10,763 bases of DNA from Thermoproteota archaeon (GTDB taxonomy: Archaea; Thermoproteota; Korarchaeia; Korarchaeales; Korarchaeaceae): NCBI GenBank assembly GCA_027491555.1, contig JAOZGN010000042.1:1-10763 (forward strand). Reading direction: 5' to 3'. A program made the position numbers and the translations under genes. Below, one piece after another: positions 1-6,755 of this stretch. The stretch's first letter is position 1. Each line of letters begins with the position of its first letter. Below the pieces are notes generated by a model that saw only the letters and a list, made by a program, of their open reading frames with translations, was not told the DNA's origin and did not search any database.

Positions 1-784
1 GTTCACCGCGGACCAGGCCGAGGAGATGGCGAAGGACCCGAACCTGGTGGTCGAGAAGGTCAGGGCGGCCAGGTCCGTCTTCGTGTTCCTGAACACCCAC
101 AAGGCCCCGTTCAACGACAAGAGGGTCCGGCATGCCCTCAACATGGCCGTGGACGTGGACGCCATCATACAGAACGTGCTCAAGGGCTACGGACGCAGGA
201 TAGCCTGCATGTCCTTCCCGGGCGTCCTGGGGCACGACCCGAACCTTGAGCCGTTCCCGTACGACCCCGACAGGGCCAAGCAGCTGCTCGCCGAGGCTGG
301 ATACCCGGACGGCTTTGACGCCGTCATGATGTACGACGAGGAGTGGAGGAAGGACCAAGCGGAGGCGATCGCCTACTACCTCGGACAGATCGGCGTCAAC
401 GTCACGATTCAGCTCATGGACTGGGGCACCATCAAGAACGAGTACCTCCTCAAGGCCAAGGGAGACATGTACTTCGGATCCTGGGGATGCGGCGAGCTGG
501 AGCTCTACGGGAACGTGAACTCGACGTTCGCCAGGGAGAAGAACACCTACGCGTTCCAATACCACAACCCCGAGGTCACCAGGCTCATGAAGGAGGCCCT
601 CGCCACGCTGGACCCGGAGCAGAGGGCACAGAAGTTCATGGAGCTCGAGAGGATCCTGCAGGAGGACGCCCCCGCGATATGGCTGTGGGAGCAGTTCGAC
701 CCGTGGGTCTACAGGAAGGAGGTCACGTTCACCCCCAGGACCGACGAGAGGTACAACCTGGTGGACGCGGACATAAGCGTCTAA
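1..784 (+). CDS. ABC transporter substrate-binding protein, family 5 (peptide/opine type), 3' part
   Basis: C-terminal 260 residues of an extracellular solute-binding protein of the SBP_bac_5 (OppA/DppA) family, which captures oligopeptides or similar ligands outside the cell and passes them to the permease pair encoded just downstream. The reading frame is open from base 2, so the start and signal peptide lie beyond the left edge; the ATG at base 26 is internal. Family marks are the stretch from about base 98 (APFNDKRVRHALNMAVD), then YDPDRAKQLLAEAGYPDGFD at about 258-317, and the C-terminal helices ending in an aromatic PAIWLWEQ segment near 672-696. The frame ends at TAA 782-784. The ligand cannot be predicted from the part seen; dipeptides, oligopeptides, nickel chelates, sugars and opines are all bound by this family. 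It is separated from dppB by 43 bases containing an oligo-T tract, while all later genes abut. Confidence 0.93.
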   Translation, partial: FTADQAEEMAKDPNLVVEKVRAARSVFVFLNTHKAPFNDKRVRHALNMAVDVDAIIQNVLKGYGRRIACMSFPGVLGHDPNLEPFPYDPDRAKQLLAEAGYPDGFDAVMMYDEEWRKDQAEAIAYYLGQIGVNVTIQLMDWGTIKNEYLLKAKGDMYFGSWGCGELELYGNVNSTFAREKNTYAFQYHNPEVTRLMKEALATLDPEQRAQKFMELERILQEDAPAIWLWEQFDPWVYRKEVTFTPRTDERYNLVDADISV

Positions 785-810
785 ACCTTTCCCCCTTCTC
801 TCTTTTTTGT
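785..810 (+). terminator. Pyrimidine/oligo-T tract after the binding-protein gene, possible partial terminator
   Basis: Immediately after the TAA stop comes a run of almost pure pyrimidine ending in six T at 803-808. In archaea, intrinsic termination needs little more than oligo-T on the coding strand, so this may terminate a share of transcripts. That would make binding protein more abundant than the membrane and ATPase subunits, a common arrangement in ABC operons. No clear hairpin is seen. The role is inferred from position and composition. Confidence 0.4.
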
Positions 811-812
811 CC

Positions 813-817
813 GGGAG
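813..817 (+). promoter_or_regulatory. Shine-Dalgarno site that decides the dppB start
   Basis: GGGAG lies 10 bases before the ATG at 828. It is too close to the in-frame GTG at 819 (1 base) and lies downstream of the in-frame TTG at 807, so it supports ATG 828 over a longer reading. Confidence 0.55.
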
Positions 818-827
818 CGTGCCTGCC

Positions 828-1853
828 ATGTTAGACAGGGATCTGCTCCGGCTAATCGGACGGCGTATCGTCGGCCTTATCCCCGTCATGTTCGGAATCG
901 CAATAATCGTGTTCCTTGTCTTCAGCTTCGTCCCCGGCGATCCCATCACGATGCTGATCGGAAAGCAGAGCGACGTCAGCGAGGAGTTCATACAGCAGCT
1001 GAGGCACAGGTACGGGCTGGACAGACCCCTCTACATACGGTTCTTCTACTTCCTCCGCCAGCTCCTGCACGGAGACGTGGGGACCTCTTACCAGTTCAAC
1101 AGGCCGGCGCTTGAGGTCGTCCTGGAGAGGCTGCCAGCTACGGTGGAGTTGGCCTTCTTCGCCCTCGCGGTGGCGGTCCTCATAGCGATACCGGCCGGGA
1201 TATTCGCCGCCCTGAAAGGAGGGGCGGTGGACAGGGGCATCGTGGGCCTCTCTGTCGTGGGCTTCTCGATGCCTAACTTCTGGATAGCCATGCTGCTCAT
1301 TCTGGTGTTCGGGACGACCCTAAAGGTCCTCCCCATCTCGGGGAGGCTGGACGTCACCCTCACGGTCGAGAGGGTGACAGGCTTCTACATCCTAGACGGG
1401 ATAATAGCGGGGGACTGGGAGGTGGTGAAGTCGGCCCTGAGCCACATAATCCTCCCGGCCCTCTCGCTGGGCATCCCGGCGGCGGCCCTGATAGTCAGGC
1501 TCCTGAGGAACAACCTGATCAGCGTCCTGGGAGCCGAGTTCATCAGGGCGGCCCGGGCCAGGGGACTCAGGGAGAGCGCGGTGATCTACAAGCACGCCCT
1601 CAGGAACGCCCTCATACCCACCATCAACATAGTGGCCCTTCAGCTGGGCTTCTTCCTCACCGGATCCTTCTTCGTGGAGACAGTGTTCGCCTGGCCTGGC
1701 ATGGGCAGGCTCGCCGTCGACGCGATCTACGCCAGGGACTACCCGGTTGTGATAGCCGCCGTGATGATCTCGGCGCTCTTCTTCGTGCTCTCAAATCTGC
1801 TGGCCGACATCCTGATTCTCGTCACCGATCCCAGGACCAGGGGGGTGAGGTGA
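828..1853 (+). CDS. dppB: Peptide-type ABC transporter permease, DppB/OppB family
   Basis: First inner-membrane permease of the importer, 341 residues, the usual length for DppB. It has a first membrane helix at about 11-35 followed by the family hallmark FVPGDP (34-39), then an external loop with LRHRYGLDRPLYIRF (58-72). Further hydrophobic segments lie at about 105-128, 138-161, 205-225, 265-285 and 308-332. The cytoplasmic coupling (EAA) loop is at about 237-266, with EFIRAARARGL and HALRNALIPT; it docks on the ATPases. ETVFAWPGMG (284-293) and the terminal TDPR (333-336) are also typical. In-frame TTG 807 and GTG 819 lie upstream, but ATG 828 has a proper ribosome site and gives the normal family N-terminus. 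The stop abuts the dppC start with no gap. Assignment to the Opp/Dpp/Nik class is firm; the substrate is unknown. Confidence 0.95.
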   Translation: MLDRDLLRLIGRRIVGLIPVMFGIAIIVFLVFSFVPGDPITMLIGKQSDVSEEFIQQLRHRYGLDRPLYIRFFYFLRQLLHGDVGTSYQFNRPALEVVLERLPATVELAFFALAVAVLIAIPAGIFAALKGGAVDRGIVGLSVVGFSMPNFWIAMLLILVFGTTLKVLPISGRLDVTLTVERVTGFYILDGIIAGDWEVVKSALSHIILPALSLGIPAAALIVRLLRNNLISVLGAEFIRAARARGLRESAVIYKHALRNALIPTINIVALQLGFFLTGSFFVETVFAWPGMGRLAVDAIYARDYPVVIAAVMISALFFVLSNLLADILILVTDPRTRGVR

Positions 1854-2774
1854 GTGAGCAGGAGGAGGCTGATAACGCTCCGCGACGACCTCCTCAGGTT
1901 CCTCAGGGGGCCGACCGTCAGCTACATGAAGAGAGATCCCGGCGCCATAGTCGGCGGCTCCATATTCCTTATCTTCGTGATATCCGCCCTGTTCGCCGGG
2001 TTTGTGGCCCCCTACGATCCCTACGAGGCCGACCTGGCCAACTCGCTCCAGCCGCCGGTGGGGTTCGGCGGGTCGTGGGAACACCCGCTCGGGACAGACG
2101 CGATCGGGAGAGACCTGCTCAGCAGGCTGATCTATGGGGCCAGGATCTCCCTGTCCGTCGCGGCGGTGTCGGTGACGCTGGCGGTGCTCGTGGGGGTGTC
2201 CCTGGGAGCCCTGTCGGGCTACTTCGGAGGGGTCATCGACGAGGTCCTCATGAGGATCGTCGATTTCTGGCTAAGCTTCCCCGCGGTCCTCATGGCCATC
2301 TCTCTGATGGTCGTCCTTGGCCCTGGGTACTGGAACGTGGTCGCCGCCATGACCCTCACGTCATGGGTCCCGTTCGCAAGGGTCGTGAGGGGCGAGTTCC
2401 TCACGCTAAGGGAGAGGCCCTTCGTCCTGGCGGCGAAGGCGATAGGCGTGGGGAACGCCCACATAATATTCCGGGAGGCCCTGCCGAATACCTTCCCGTC
2501 TCTGATCGTGCTCTCGACGTTCCAGCTGGCCAGAAACATAATCTACGAGGCCTCGCTCAGCTTCATCGGGATAGGCGTGAAGCCCCCGAATCCGTCGTGG
2601 GGGCTCATGCTGGGGACGGGCAGGCAGCACATCCTGGATGCCTGGTGGATAGCCATGTTTCCCGGGCTCGCGATAACCCTGGTCGTGCTGGGGATCAACC
2701 TGCTGGGCGACTCGCTCAGGGACGCGCTGGATCCGACCATCAAGAAGAAGCTGGGGGTTGTGGAGGTACAATGA
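1854..2774 (+). CDS. dppC: Peptide-type ABC transporter permease, DppC/OppC family
   Basis: Second permease, 306 residues, partner of DppB in the transmembrane channel. A cytoplasmic N-terminus ends in YMKRDPGAIVGG (24-35), followed by the first membrane helix (about 33-52). The family signature HPLGTDAIGRDLLSRLIYGA runs over 77-96. Later helices lie near 100-122, 140-158, 160-175, 215-230 and 265-285. The EAA coupling loop is at about 191-214 (AAKAIG and FREALPNT), and EASLSFIGIG followed by PPNPSWG sits at 232-250. The C-terminus carries GDSLRDALDP (285-294). It starts with GTG directly after the dppB stop, with GGGGGTGAGG (1841-1850) as leader. It ends in an ATGA overlap with the next gene, which indicates translational coupling. 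Confidence 0.95.
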   Translation: MSRRRLITLRDDLLRFLRGPTVSYMKRDPGAIVGGSIFLIFVISALFAGFVAPYDPYEADLANSLQPPVGFGGSWEHPLGTDAIGRDLLSRLIYGARISLSVAAVSVTLAVLVGVSLGALSGYFGGVIDEVLMRIVDFWLSFPAVLMAISLMVVLGPGYWNVVAAMTLTSWVPFARVVRGEFLTLRERPFVLAAKAIGVGNAHIIFREALPNTFPSLIVLSTFQLARNIIYEASLSFIGIGVKPPNPSWGLMLGTGRQHILDAWWIAMFPGLAITLVVLGINLLGDSLRDALDPTIKKKLGVVEVQ

Positions 2775-3742
2775 CAGCCCTTCTCGCGCTCCGGGACGTT
2801 ACCAAGTACTTCGAGATCAAGAGGGGAGTCCTCGAGAAGAGGGTAGTCAAGGCCGTCGACGGCGTCAGCTTCGACATCGAGGAGGGGCAGACCGTCGGAC
2901 TCGTCGGTGAGAGCGGCTCTGGCAAGTCCACGCTGGCATTGACGGTGCTGAGGCTCTACGAACCCACTGGGGGAGAGGTCCTATTCGAGGGGGTGAACCT
3001 GTTCAGGCTCAAGGGGAGAGAGCTCACCAAGGTGCGCAGGAAGATGGGCATCGTGTTCCAAGACCCCTATCTCTCCCTCAACCCGGTAAAGAGGGTCAGG
3101 GACATCGTTGGCCTGCCGCTGAAGGTCCACATGCCGGACCTGAGCTTTGAGGAGAGGGAAGCCAGGATCAAGGAGATGCTCGAACAGGTTGGGCTGAAGG
3201 CGTCGGACATAGAGAAGTTCCCCCACGAGTTCAGCGGGGGGCAGAGGCAGAGGATAGCCATTGCCAGGGCCCTGATAGTCAAGCCGAAGTTCCTCATCCT
3301 AGACGAGCCTACGTCCGCCTTGGATCTCTCGGTTCAGGCGAAGATCCTCAACCTCTTGCTGGACCTCCAGAGGGAGTTCGGGCTCACTTACCTCTTCATA
3401 ACCCACGACATGAACGTGATCAAGCACATCTCGGACAGGATCAACGTGATGTACCTCGGGAAGCTGGTGGAGTCCGCCGAGACAGAGGAGCTCTTCGAGA
3501 GGTCGCTTCACCCCTACACGCAGGCCCTCCTCTCCTCCGTCCCGACGCTCGACCCAAGGCGCAGGGGAAAGAAGAAGATGCTCCTTCAGGGAGACCCTCC
3601 CGACCCCGCCAATCCGCCGCCAGGCTGCAGGTTCTCGAGCAGGTGTCTCCTGGCCGACGACCTCTGCAGGAGGGAGGAGCCGCCCCTGGTGGAGGTGGAG
3701 CCGGGGCACTGGGTCGCCTGCCACAAGGTGGGGGGTGAGTAA
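2771..3742 (+). CDS. dppF: Peptide-type ABC transporter ATPase, DppF/OppF-like
   Basis: First of two ATPases that power the importer, 323 residues. Walker A GESGSGKST is at 46-54, Q-loop FQDP at 96-99, the ABC signature FSGGQRQR at 154-161, Walker B LILDEP at 175-180, D-loop SALD at 182-185 and switch histidine THD at 211-213, so it should be catalytically competent. The N-terminal KYFEIKRGVLEKR insertion before KAVDGVSF and the text RLYEPTGG are typical of the OppF/DppF subtype. The C-terminal oligo_HPY extension carries cysteines at 286, 292, 299 and 317, the pattern reported to bind a [4Fe-4S] cluster in some DppD-type ATPases. The start is ATG 2771, inside the ATGA overlap with dppC, preceded by GGAGGT (2762-2767). 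The same frame stays open to 1850, but that upstream part is an out-of-frame reading of dppC. Confidence 0.95.
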   Translation: MTALLALRDVTKYFEIKRGVLEKRVVKAVDGVSFDIEEGQTVGLVGESGSGKSTLALTVLRLYEPTGGEVLFEGVNLFRLKGRELTKVRRKMGIVFQDPYLSLNPVKRVRDIVGLPLKVHMPDLSFEEREARIKEMLEQVGLKASDIEKFPHEFSGGQRQRIAIARALIVKPKFLILDEPTSALDLSVQAKILNLLLDLQREFGLTYLFITHDMNVIKHISDRINVMYLGKLVESAETEELFERSLHPYTQALLSSVPTLDPRRRGKKKMLLQGDPPDPANPPPGCRFSSRCLLADDLCRREEPPLVEVEPGHWVACHKVGGE

Positions 3743-3748
3743 GGGAGA

Positions 3749-4828
3749 ATGCTTCGGATGGTGGCCCTGGCCGGGGACCCCTATGAGATGGGCCTCCAGC
3801 TGGGGAAAGAGGTCAGGGCGCTCACCCCATACATCCGAGAGCTCTTCGACGCAGTGAGGAGGGAGATAGGTGAGAACCTCTCGCTCGAGAAGCTCGTGGA
3901 CGACATGCGAGGGGTAGTCGAGAAGTACGCCCCCGAGTTCATCCAGATGCTGGAGGGGGTCGCGGAGGGGGCCTGGTTCGCGAGGGACATCCTCTTCGAG
4001 ACCACCTGCTCCACGTTCCTCAGGCACATGCTCCACTACGGCCTCGAGTGCTCAGTATGGGCGGTCAGGGCCGAGCACACCGCCATCGGGGAGCCGATCC
4101 TGGCGAAGAACAGGGACAAGAGGGTGAGGTACAAGCCTCTCCATCTGTTCGTCTACGCGCGGCCGAAGGGTGGGCTGGCCTACTTCGCCTCCACCAACGC
4201 CGGTGACCCAGGAGTGGCCGGCGGGGGCATGAACGAGAGGGGTCTGACCGTCTTCTCCACGTACGTGGCCTCCTCAGACATCGGCGTGGGCCTGCCAGAC
4301 AACGTCCTGGCGAAGATGATACTCGAGAGCTGCTCCACGGTGGAGGAAGCCATCGACCTCCTGAAGTCGGTTCCCAGGCTAGGTCAGTTCACTTTCACCC
4401 TGGGCGACGCCAAGGGGGACATCGCGGTCGTGGAGGTCGGGTACAGAGAACTCGACATCGAGATCCCGGAGAGAGGGTTCGCCTTCAGGACCAATCACTT
4501 CAAGTCCGTCAGGATGAGTGAGAGGTACTACGACCCCTACCACTACACGGCCTACGAGAAGGAGGACACCCTGGCCAGGTGGAGGCACCTAGACGAGAGA
4601 GTGAGGGGCGCCCTCGGCACCATAGACCTCAACTTCGTGAAGAGGCTCATGAGGTACCACGACCCCAACGGGCACTCGATCTGCAGGCACGTCGGCGAGG
4701 GAGACGTGCCCATCGAGACCGTGGCCTCCATGATCGCCCTCCCCAAGAGGTCCAGGATCCTCTTCGCTGAGGGGCCTCCGTGCGAGCACCCTTACCTGTC
4801 CCTCGACCTCGGAGGTGGTATGCCATGA
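3749..4828 (+). CDS. C45-family (acyl-CoA:6-APA acyltransferase-like) N-terminal-nucleophile hydrolase/acyltransferase
   Basis: A 359-residue protein resembling the AAT/peptidase C45 family: enzymes that cut themselves before a cysteine, then use that new N-terminal cysteine to hydrolyse or transfer acyl groups on amides. The N-terminal pro-region has GDPYEMGLQLGKEV (9-22) and YAPEFIQMLEGVAEGA (60-75). Cys101 in ECSVWAV is the likely nucleophile, followed by the family mark AKNRDK (119-124), a GGGMNERGL segment (158-166), a helical SCSTVEEAIDLLKS repeat-type stretch (194-207), and FRTNHF (246-251) with a candidate catalytic Asn249. The residue before Cys101 is Glu, where the fungal enzyme has Gly. 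ATG 3749 and ATG 3758 are both possible starts; GGGAG at 3743-3747 suits 3758 better, and the difference is three residues. The gene lies between the two ATPase genes and overlaps the second by ATGA, so it belongs to the transporter operon and may process the imported compound. Substrate unknown; no signal peptide, so it should act in the cytoplasm. Confidence 0.85.
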   Translation: MLRMVALAGDPYEMGLQLGKEVRALTPYIRELFDAVRREIGENLSLEKLVDDMRGVVEKYAPEFIQMLEGVAEGAWFARDILFETTCSTFLRHMLHYGLECSVWAVRAEHTAIGEPILAKNRDKRVRYKPLHLFVYARPKGGLAYFASTNAGDPGVAGGGMNERGLTVFSTYVASSDIGVGLPDNVLAKMILESCSTVEEAIDLLKSVPRLGQFTFTLGDAKGDIAVVEVGYRELDIEIPERGFAFRTNHFKSVRMSERYYDPYHYTAYEKEDTLARWRHLDERVRGALGTIDLNFVKRLMRYHDPNGHSICRHVGEGDVPIETVASMIALPKRSRILFAEGPPCEHPYLSLDLGGGMP

Positions 4829-5802
4829 CCCTTCTGGAGATCCGGGATCTCAAGGTGTACTATTACGCCCTCGACGGCGTGGTCAAGGCCGTCGACGGCG
4901 TATCCCTGGGCCTCGAGAGCGGAGAGTTCTTCGGGCTGATCGGAGAGTCAGGGTGCGGCAAGTCCACCCTGGGCAACGCCATCCTCAGGCTCGTACCCCC
5001 GCCTGGGAAGATCGCTGGTGGGAGCATATACTTCCACGGAGAGGACATCTTGCAGTTCCCCGAAGAGAAGATGAGGGAGATTCGAGGCGACAGAATCTCG
5101 ATGATCTTCCAAGACCCGACCGCCGCCCTTGACCCCGTCTACACCATCGGAGACCAGATAGTGGAGACCATACTCGCCCACAACCCCGAGGTGAGCAGGA
5201 AGGACGCCGAGTCCCGGGCGATAGAGCTCCTCAAGCTTGTGGGCATCCCGGGGGCGGAGGCCAGAATCCACGAGTACCCGCACCAGTTTAGCGGAGGCAT
5301 GAGACAGAGGGCCGTCATTGCCATAGCCCTCGCCAACAACCCGGAGCTGTTGATAGCCGACGAGCCCACCACGAACCTAGACGTGACCATAGAGGCTCAA
5401 ATCCTCACCCTGCTCGACGAGCTGAGGAAGAAGCTCAACATGTCCATCCTGCTGATCACGCACAACATAGGCATAGTGGCCGAGTACACGGACCGCGTCG
5501 GCGTCATGTACGCCGGGAAGCTGGTCGAGGTGGGCAAGACCGTGGATGTGCTCACCGACCCCAAACACCCTTATACGCAGGGCCTGCTGGGCGCCATACC
5601 CGGCAGGGGCGGGAGGAAGGGCCGAGTGACCGAGATACCGGGAACCGTCCCAAACCTGGCAAATCCTCCTCCTGGGTGCAGGTTCCACCCCCGGTGCCCC
5701 AGGAGGTTTGATCCCTGCGACCAAGAGGAGCCGCCCCTGATGGAGCTCCCCGGCGAGGGGAGGATGGTGGCATGTCACCTGTACAGGAGGCCCGGAAGCT
5801 GA
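4825..5802 (+). CDS. dppD: Peptide-type ABC transporter ATPase, DppD/OppD-like
   Basis: Second importer ATPase, 325 residues. It carries Walker A GESGCGKST (40-48), Q-loop FQDP (95-98), signature FSGGMRQR (155-162), Walker B LLIADEP (175-181) and switch histidine His213. VYYYALDGVVKAVDGVS near the N-terminus, RLVPPPGKIAGG (55-66) and the GGMRQR signature mark the OppD/DppD subtype. The D-loop reads TNLD, where ALD is usual, and the residue after the switch histidine is Asn instead of Asp; neither change should abolish ATPase activity. The C-terminal oligo_HPY region has cysteines 285, 291, 298 and 317 in the iron-sulfur pattern. ATG 4825 is chosen because GGAGGT (4811-4816) sits 8 bases before it and it forms an ATGA overlap with the C45 gene. 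Another ATG at 4820 is out of frame. Its 3' end overlaps the regulator gene by 31 bases. Confidence 0.95.
   Translation: MTLLEIRDLKVYYYALDGVVKAVDGVSLGLESGEFFGLIGESGCGKSTLGNAILRLVPPPGKIAGGSIYFHGEDILQFPEEKMREIRGDRISMIFQDPTAALDPVYTIGDQIVETILAHNPEVSRKDAESRAIELLKLVGIPGAEARIHEYPHQFSGGMRQRAVIAIALANNPELLIADEPTTNLDVTIEAQILTLLDELRKKLNMSILLITHNIGIVAEYTDRVGVMYAGKLVEVGKTVDVLTDPKHPYTQGLLGAIPGRGGRKGRVTEIPGTVPNLANPPPGCRFHPRCPRRFDPCDQEEPPLMELPGEGRMVACHLYRRPGS
5757..5763 (+). promoter_or_regulatory. Shine-Dalgarno site for the NrpR-like gene, inside dppD
   Basis: GGGGAGG lies 8 bases before ATG 5772 and within the last codons of dppD. It supports the early start that makes the two genes overlap by 31 bases, rather than the in-frame ATG at 5811, which has no well-placed site (the nearest GGAGG ends 20 bases upstream). 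Confidence 0.55.
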
Positions 5803-6755
5803 ATGAGAACATGCTCGAGATCCTAGCCATCCTCGACGGGATCGAGGGGCCGGCCACATCGGGTGAGATTCAGCGGGAACTCAACAGGCGGGGCATCTAC
5901 CTGAGTCAGAGGACGATCCGCTACTACCTGAAGCTGATGGATGAGCTTGGGCTCACCAAGAAGGTCAGGAAGGCCAGGCAGATTACCAGTGAGGGCCGCA
6001 GGAGGATGCGGGCCCTCACGGTGTCCACCAGGATGGAGTGGATGCTGGACAGGATGTACCAGAGGATCGCTGAGATGGACTTCGACCTCGCGACTGGCAG
6101 GGGGACGGTGATAGCCAACAAGCTGTTCATCAAGAGAGAGGACTTCACCTGGGTGATGAGGCACGTCATCAGCCTCGGGAAAGAGGTTCCGAAGCTCCTC
6201 TTCTACCCCAAGTTCCAGGTGAGGGAGACCGGCCTCAGGAGGGCTGACCTACTGGAAATCAAGTACGTGTCGTCCAACACCCTCTACGGAATCCTCCTCA
6301 GGAACGGGGTCCCAGTGAGCGTGAAGGGCGTGGGCCTACTAGAGCTGAAGGACTACAGGCCGACCACGTTCGCGGAGGTGATGCACTACTCGGGGACGAC
6401 CATAAGCCCCTCTCAGCTCCTCATATTCGCTGGCATGACCAGGGTCGCCGAGGCGGCCAAGAGGGGGACGGGCACGGTCCTGGCCACCTTCGGCGAGATC
6501 CCCTACAATAGCATCTCGAAGGCGCAGAAGATCCTGGAGAAGATGAGGGAGCTGGGGTTTGAGGGGATCATGGAGATCAGGGAGCCCGGGTTCGCGTACG
6601 GCCTTCGGACCGGAAAGCTGAGGGGCGTGGTGGTCAGCGTCACAGGCGCAAACCTCCCGGCCATGATCAAGGAGGGCGGGTTCGACATCAGAATGGCCTT
6701 CGACACCGGGATGGACGACCTTGCCGCCTTTGACAGGAACGTCATTCCCGTCTGA
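5772..6755 (+). CDS. nrpR: NrpR-like transcriptional regulator (winged helix plus one DUF128 domain)
   Basis: A 327-residue regulator. Residues 14-80 form a winged helix of the type found in NrpR, with TSGEIQRELNRRGIYLSQRTIRYYLKLM as the helix-turn-helix; recognition helix about 45-56. Residues from about 105 to 320 match the NrpR regulatory domain (DUF128): LYGILLRNGVPV (171-182), HYSGTTISPSQLLIFAGMT (205-223), RGTGTVLATFGEIP (231-244) and VVVSVTGANLPAMIKEGG (286-303). NrpR of methanogens represses nitrogen-assimilation genes and is released by 2-oxoglutarate. Here there is one regulatory domain, where Methanocaldococcus NrpR has two, and motif positions usually FREIP and GGLNP read FGEIP and TGANLP, so the effector may differ. 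It is the last gene of the importer operon and probably controls it or the facing mutase operon. Its 3' end overlaps glmL antisense by 14 bases. Confidence 0.88.
   Translation: MSPVQEARKLNENMLEILAILDGIEGPATSGEIQRELNRRGIYLSQRTIRYYLKLMDELGLTKKVRKARQITSEGRRRMRALTVSTRMEWMLDRMYQRIAEMDFDLATGRGTVIANKLFIKREDFTWVMRHVISLGKEVPKLLFYPKFQVRETGLRRADLLEIKYVSSNTLYGILLRNGVPVSVKGVGLLELKDYRPTTFAEVMHYSGTTISPSQLLIFAGMTRVAEAAKRGTGTVLATFGEIPYNSISKAQKILEKMRELGFEGIMEIREPGFAYGLRTGKLRGVVVSVTGANLPAMIKEGGFDIRMAFDTGMDDLAAFDRNVIPV

Noticed and set aside
807..827. Longer DppB start at TTG 807 or GTG 819
   Set aside because: The TTG lies within the oligo-T tract before any ribosome site, and the GTG is one base after GGGAG. 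ATG 828 has correct spacing and the usual family N-terminus.
1850..2770. An N-terminal extension of the DppF-like ATPase that would give a 630-residue protein
   Set aside because: The extension is an Arg/Pro/Gly-rich out-of-frame reading of dppC. ATG 2771, with its GGAGGT leader and ATGA overlap, gives a normal ATPase N-terminus.
2846..2865. A 20-base identity between the two ATPase genes (second copy at 4882-4901)
   Set aside because: Both copies encode the conserved VKAVDGV stretch of paralogous ATPases with the same codon preference; not a mobile or regulatory repeat.
3299..4036. A 245-codon minus-strand frame opposite the ATPase and C45 genes
   Set aside because: No recognisable domain, E/L/P/H-rich composition, and antisense to two conserved genes; a shadow frame.
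6178..6190. GGAA-N5-TTCC inverted repeat resembling an NrpR operator
   Set aside because: It lies inside the nrpR-like coding sequence, and the spacer is 5 bases where the known operator has 6. It is likely chance.
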